Source: Dryococelus australis
Taxonomy: Eukaryota > Arthropoda > Insecta > Phasmatodea > Phasmatidae
Direction: 5' to 3'
DNA length: 64,000 nt
NCBI GenBank assembly: GCA_029891345.1
Contig: CM057009.1
Span: 94,107,916 to 94,171,915 of the forward strand
The position numbers and the translations under genes are program-made. Under the pieces are notes generated by a model. That model was not told the DNA's origin, did not search any database, and worked only from the letters and a program-made list of their open reading frames with translations. Position 1 is the stretch's first letter. Every line of letters starts with the position of its first letter. Of the stretch, positions 62,600-64,000 are shown piece by piece.

Positions 62600-64000
62600 A
62601 TGCGACAAAGCAAATGTATAGACAGATACCAGTATGTCCTAACCATCAGGATCTTCAGTGTATTGTTTGGGGCTTTGGTGACAGTGGATCGGTGGAGGAT
62701 TATTGTTGAAAGGCGGTGACATATGGTGTCTTCTCCATTCCATACTTGGCACTCTTCACTTTGCAGCAACTCGCTGAGGATGAGGAGAGATTTCTTGTTG
62801 CTGCAAATGTGCTGAAGTCAGACCTATATGTTGATTACGTGGTTACTAGCTCTAATTATGTTGATTCTGCATTGGCCATGCACAGAGAGTTTATTTCAAT
62901 GCTCACGATCAGTGATTTAAATTGCAAAATTTTTTCAGCAACCATCCTGCCTTGCTTGACTGGCTCTCAGTGGAATATGTTGAGGCTTCAGAAACCCTGT
63001 CATTGGATCAAGACAATCATGTTATAAAGGTGTTACAGCTGCAATGTAATCCCAGCACTGATTGCTTCTTATACAAGATAAAGCCTAGTTGCACAGAGAC
63101 CACCAAGAGAAACATCTTGTCAGAAATGGCAAGGATTTTTGATCCTCTTGGGTGGCTCTCTCGCTCACCATGTTTTCGAAACACCTCATCCAGACCCTCA
63201 GGCTGGAGAAACTTGATTGGGATGCTGAGCCTCCAGGTAATATTGTCAAGAAGAGGAGCCAGTTCAACAGTGAGCTACCACTGCTATCATCAGTTGTTGT
63301 TGCCAGATAATTGACTCTGCAGATTCCTCGTACAAAATGCACGGCATCTCTGATAGCTCAGAGATTGGCTACACTATGTGGGGCTTTGCTGTTAGCTCGT
63401 CTACTTCATCATGTGGTAGAGTTGTTCGCCCTGCCATCACCTTGTTGTCTATCAGTGCCTGGACCGACTAGCAGCTGATTGTTCTTTGTTGGGTGAGCTC
63501 GTCTCCTCACCAACTGAAAACTTAAGTCACCAAAAGGGTGAGTGAGATGAGTGAGATTCAGGAGTTCATCAGGCCATCCTGGCAGAAGCATGTCCTGTCA
63601 GAGTCCACTCCTGCAGATTGTGCATCTCGTGGGCTCTTACCCTCTCAGCTAGTAGGGCATCCCCTGTAGTGGACCAATCCAGCTGGTTATGGCAAAACCC
63701 TGCTCAGTGGCTCTCCTGTTCTGAAATTTTAGTCACTGACCCAGTTCTGCTTGAGCAGAAGGTTAAGATTTTGGAAACATTTGTTTCATCTGATGAGTCT
63801 GACAATCTGCTCTCACATTTTAGTAGTTTGACAAAGTTGCTTCAAGTATTGTCATTGGTGCTGCTTATTAACACAATTGCCATAACTCTTGTGAAAATTG
63901 CCTAACTAGGCACTTTACCACTAGTGAGTTGGACAAGTCCCTTCATGTTTTATTACTGCATGTTTAGTCGTCTGTGTTCAAAGGAGCCTTTTTCTGTGCA
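62600..64000 (+). mobile_element. BEL/Pao pol fragment, runs off the window
   Basis: A broken fossil. The reverse transcriptase begins partway through, with MYRQIPVCPNHQDLQCIVWG near 62,620, then PYLALFTLQQLAEDE and LYVDYVVTS near 62,740-62,850 (the Y-V-D-D region). It is followed by ARIFDPLGWLS near 63,130 and RNase H/connection remnants to 64,000. The family order and motifs are those of BEL/Pao. Several breaks are present. It is in the opposite orientation to the BEL/Pao fossil at 40,600-44,700 and antisense to MON2. Confidence 0.88.

Overview
This is eukaryotic, almost certainly insect, genomic DNA. It is AT-rich, the only host coding sequence I can prove is split into short exons with GT..AG borders, and most of the rest is decayed transposable elements of families typical of insects (piggyBac, Tc1/mariner with a DUF4817-like helix-turn-helix, hAT, Ty3/gypsy, BEL/Pao, a tRNA-derived SINE). 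The very long introns point to a large genome. I cannot name the species or order.

Host gene. Four minus-strand exons (58,712-58,899; 36,432-36,654; 35,541-35,623; 10,616-10,764) join in phase into the C-terminal part of MON2, the Golgi/endosome scaffold protein related to the large Sec7-type Arf-GEFs. Their order, phases and peptides agree with the conserved MON2 C-terminus, and the stop codon is at 10,616-10,618. The introns are about 22.1 kb, 0.8 kb and 24.8 kb; the two long ones are stuffed with mobile DNA. The 5' part of the gene lies beyond 64,000. From 1 to about 10,200 I find no convincing exon.

Layout. 1-10,200: AT-rich sequence with a 44-base poly(A) run and a GC-richer dispersed repeat. 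10,616-35,623 (last MON2 exon, last intron and the exon before it): a mariner-type transposon with very long inverted repeats, carrying a solo-LTR-like insertion and a pogo-type MITE; a SINE; a dead piggyBac; two Ty3/gypsy fossils of one family in opposite orientation around a Tc1/mariner remnant; and a hAT-like element ending about 20 bases from a MON2 splice donor. 36,655-58,711 (22-kb intron): a second long-TIR mariner with a MITE inside one of its inverted repeats, a BEL/Pao fossil with a foldback insert and a perfect 53-base hairpin, Tc1 remnants, G-poor DNA, an unrecognised GC-rich block, a perfect palindrome beside a GC-rich repeat, and a second SINE copy. 58,900-64,000: unclassified sequence, an LTR-like region with a primer-binding-site-like leader, and a BEL/Pao pol fragment running off the window.

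No bacterial-type operon, CRISPR array or complete intact mobile element was seen. The most informative points are the MON2 gene model, the nested insertions, and a mariner family with inverted repeats of roughly 550-650 bases.
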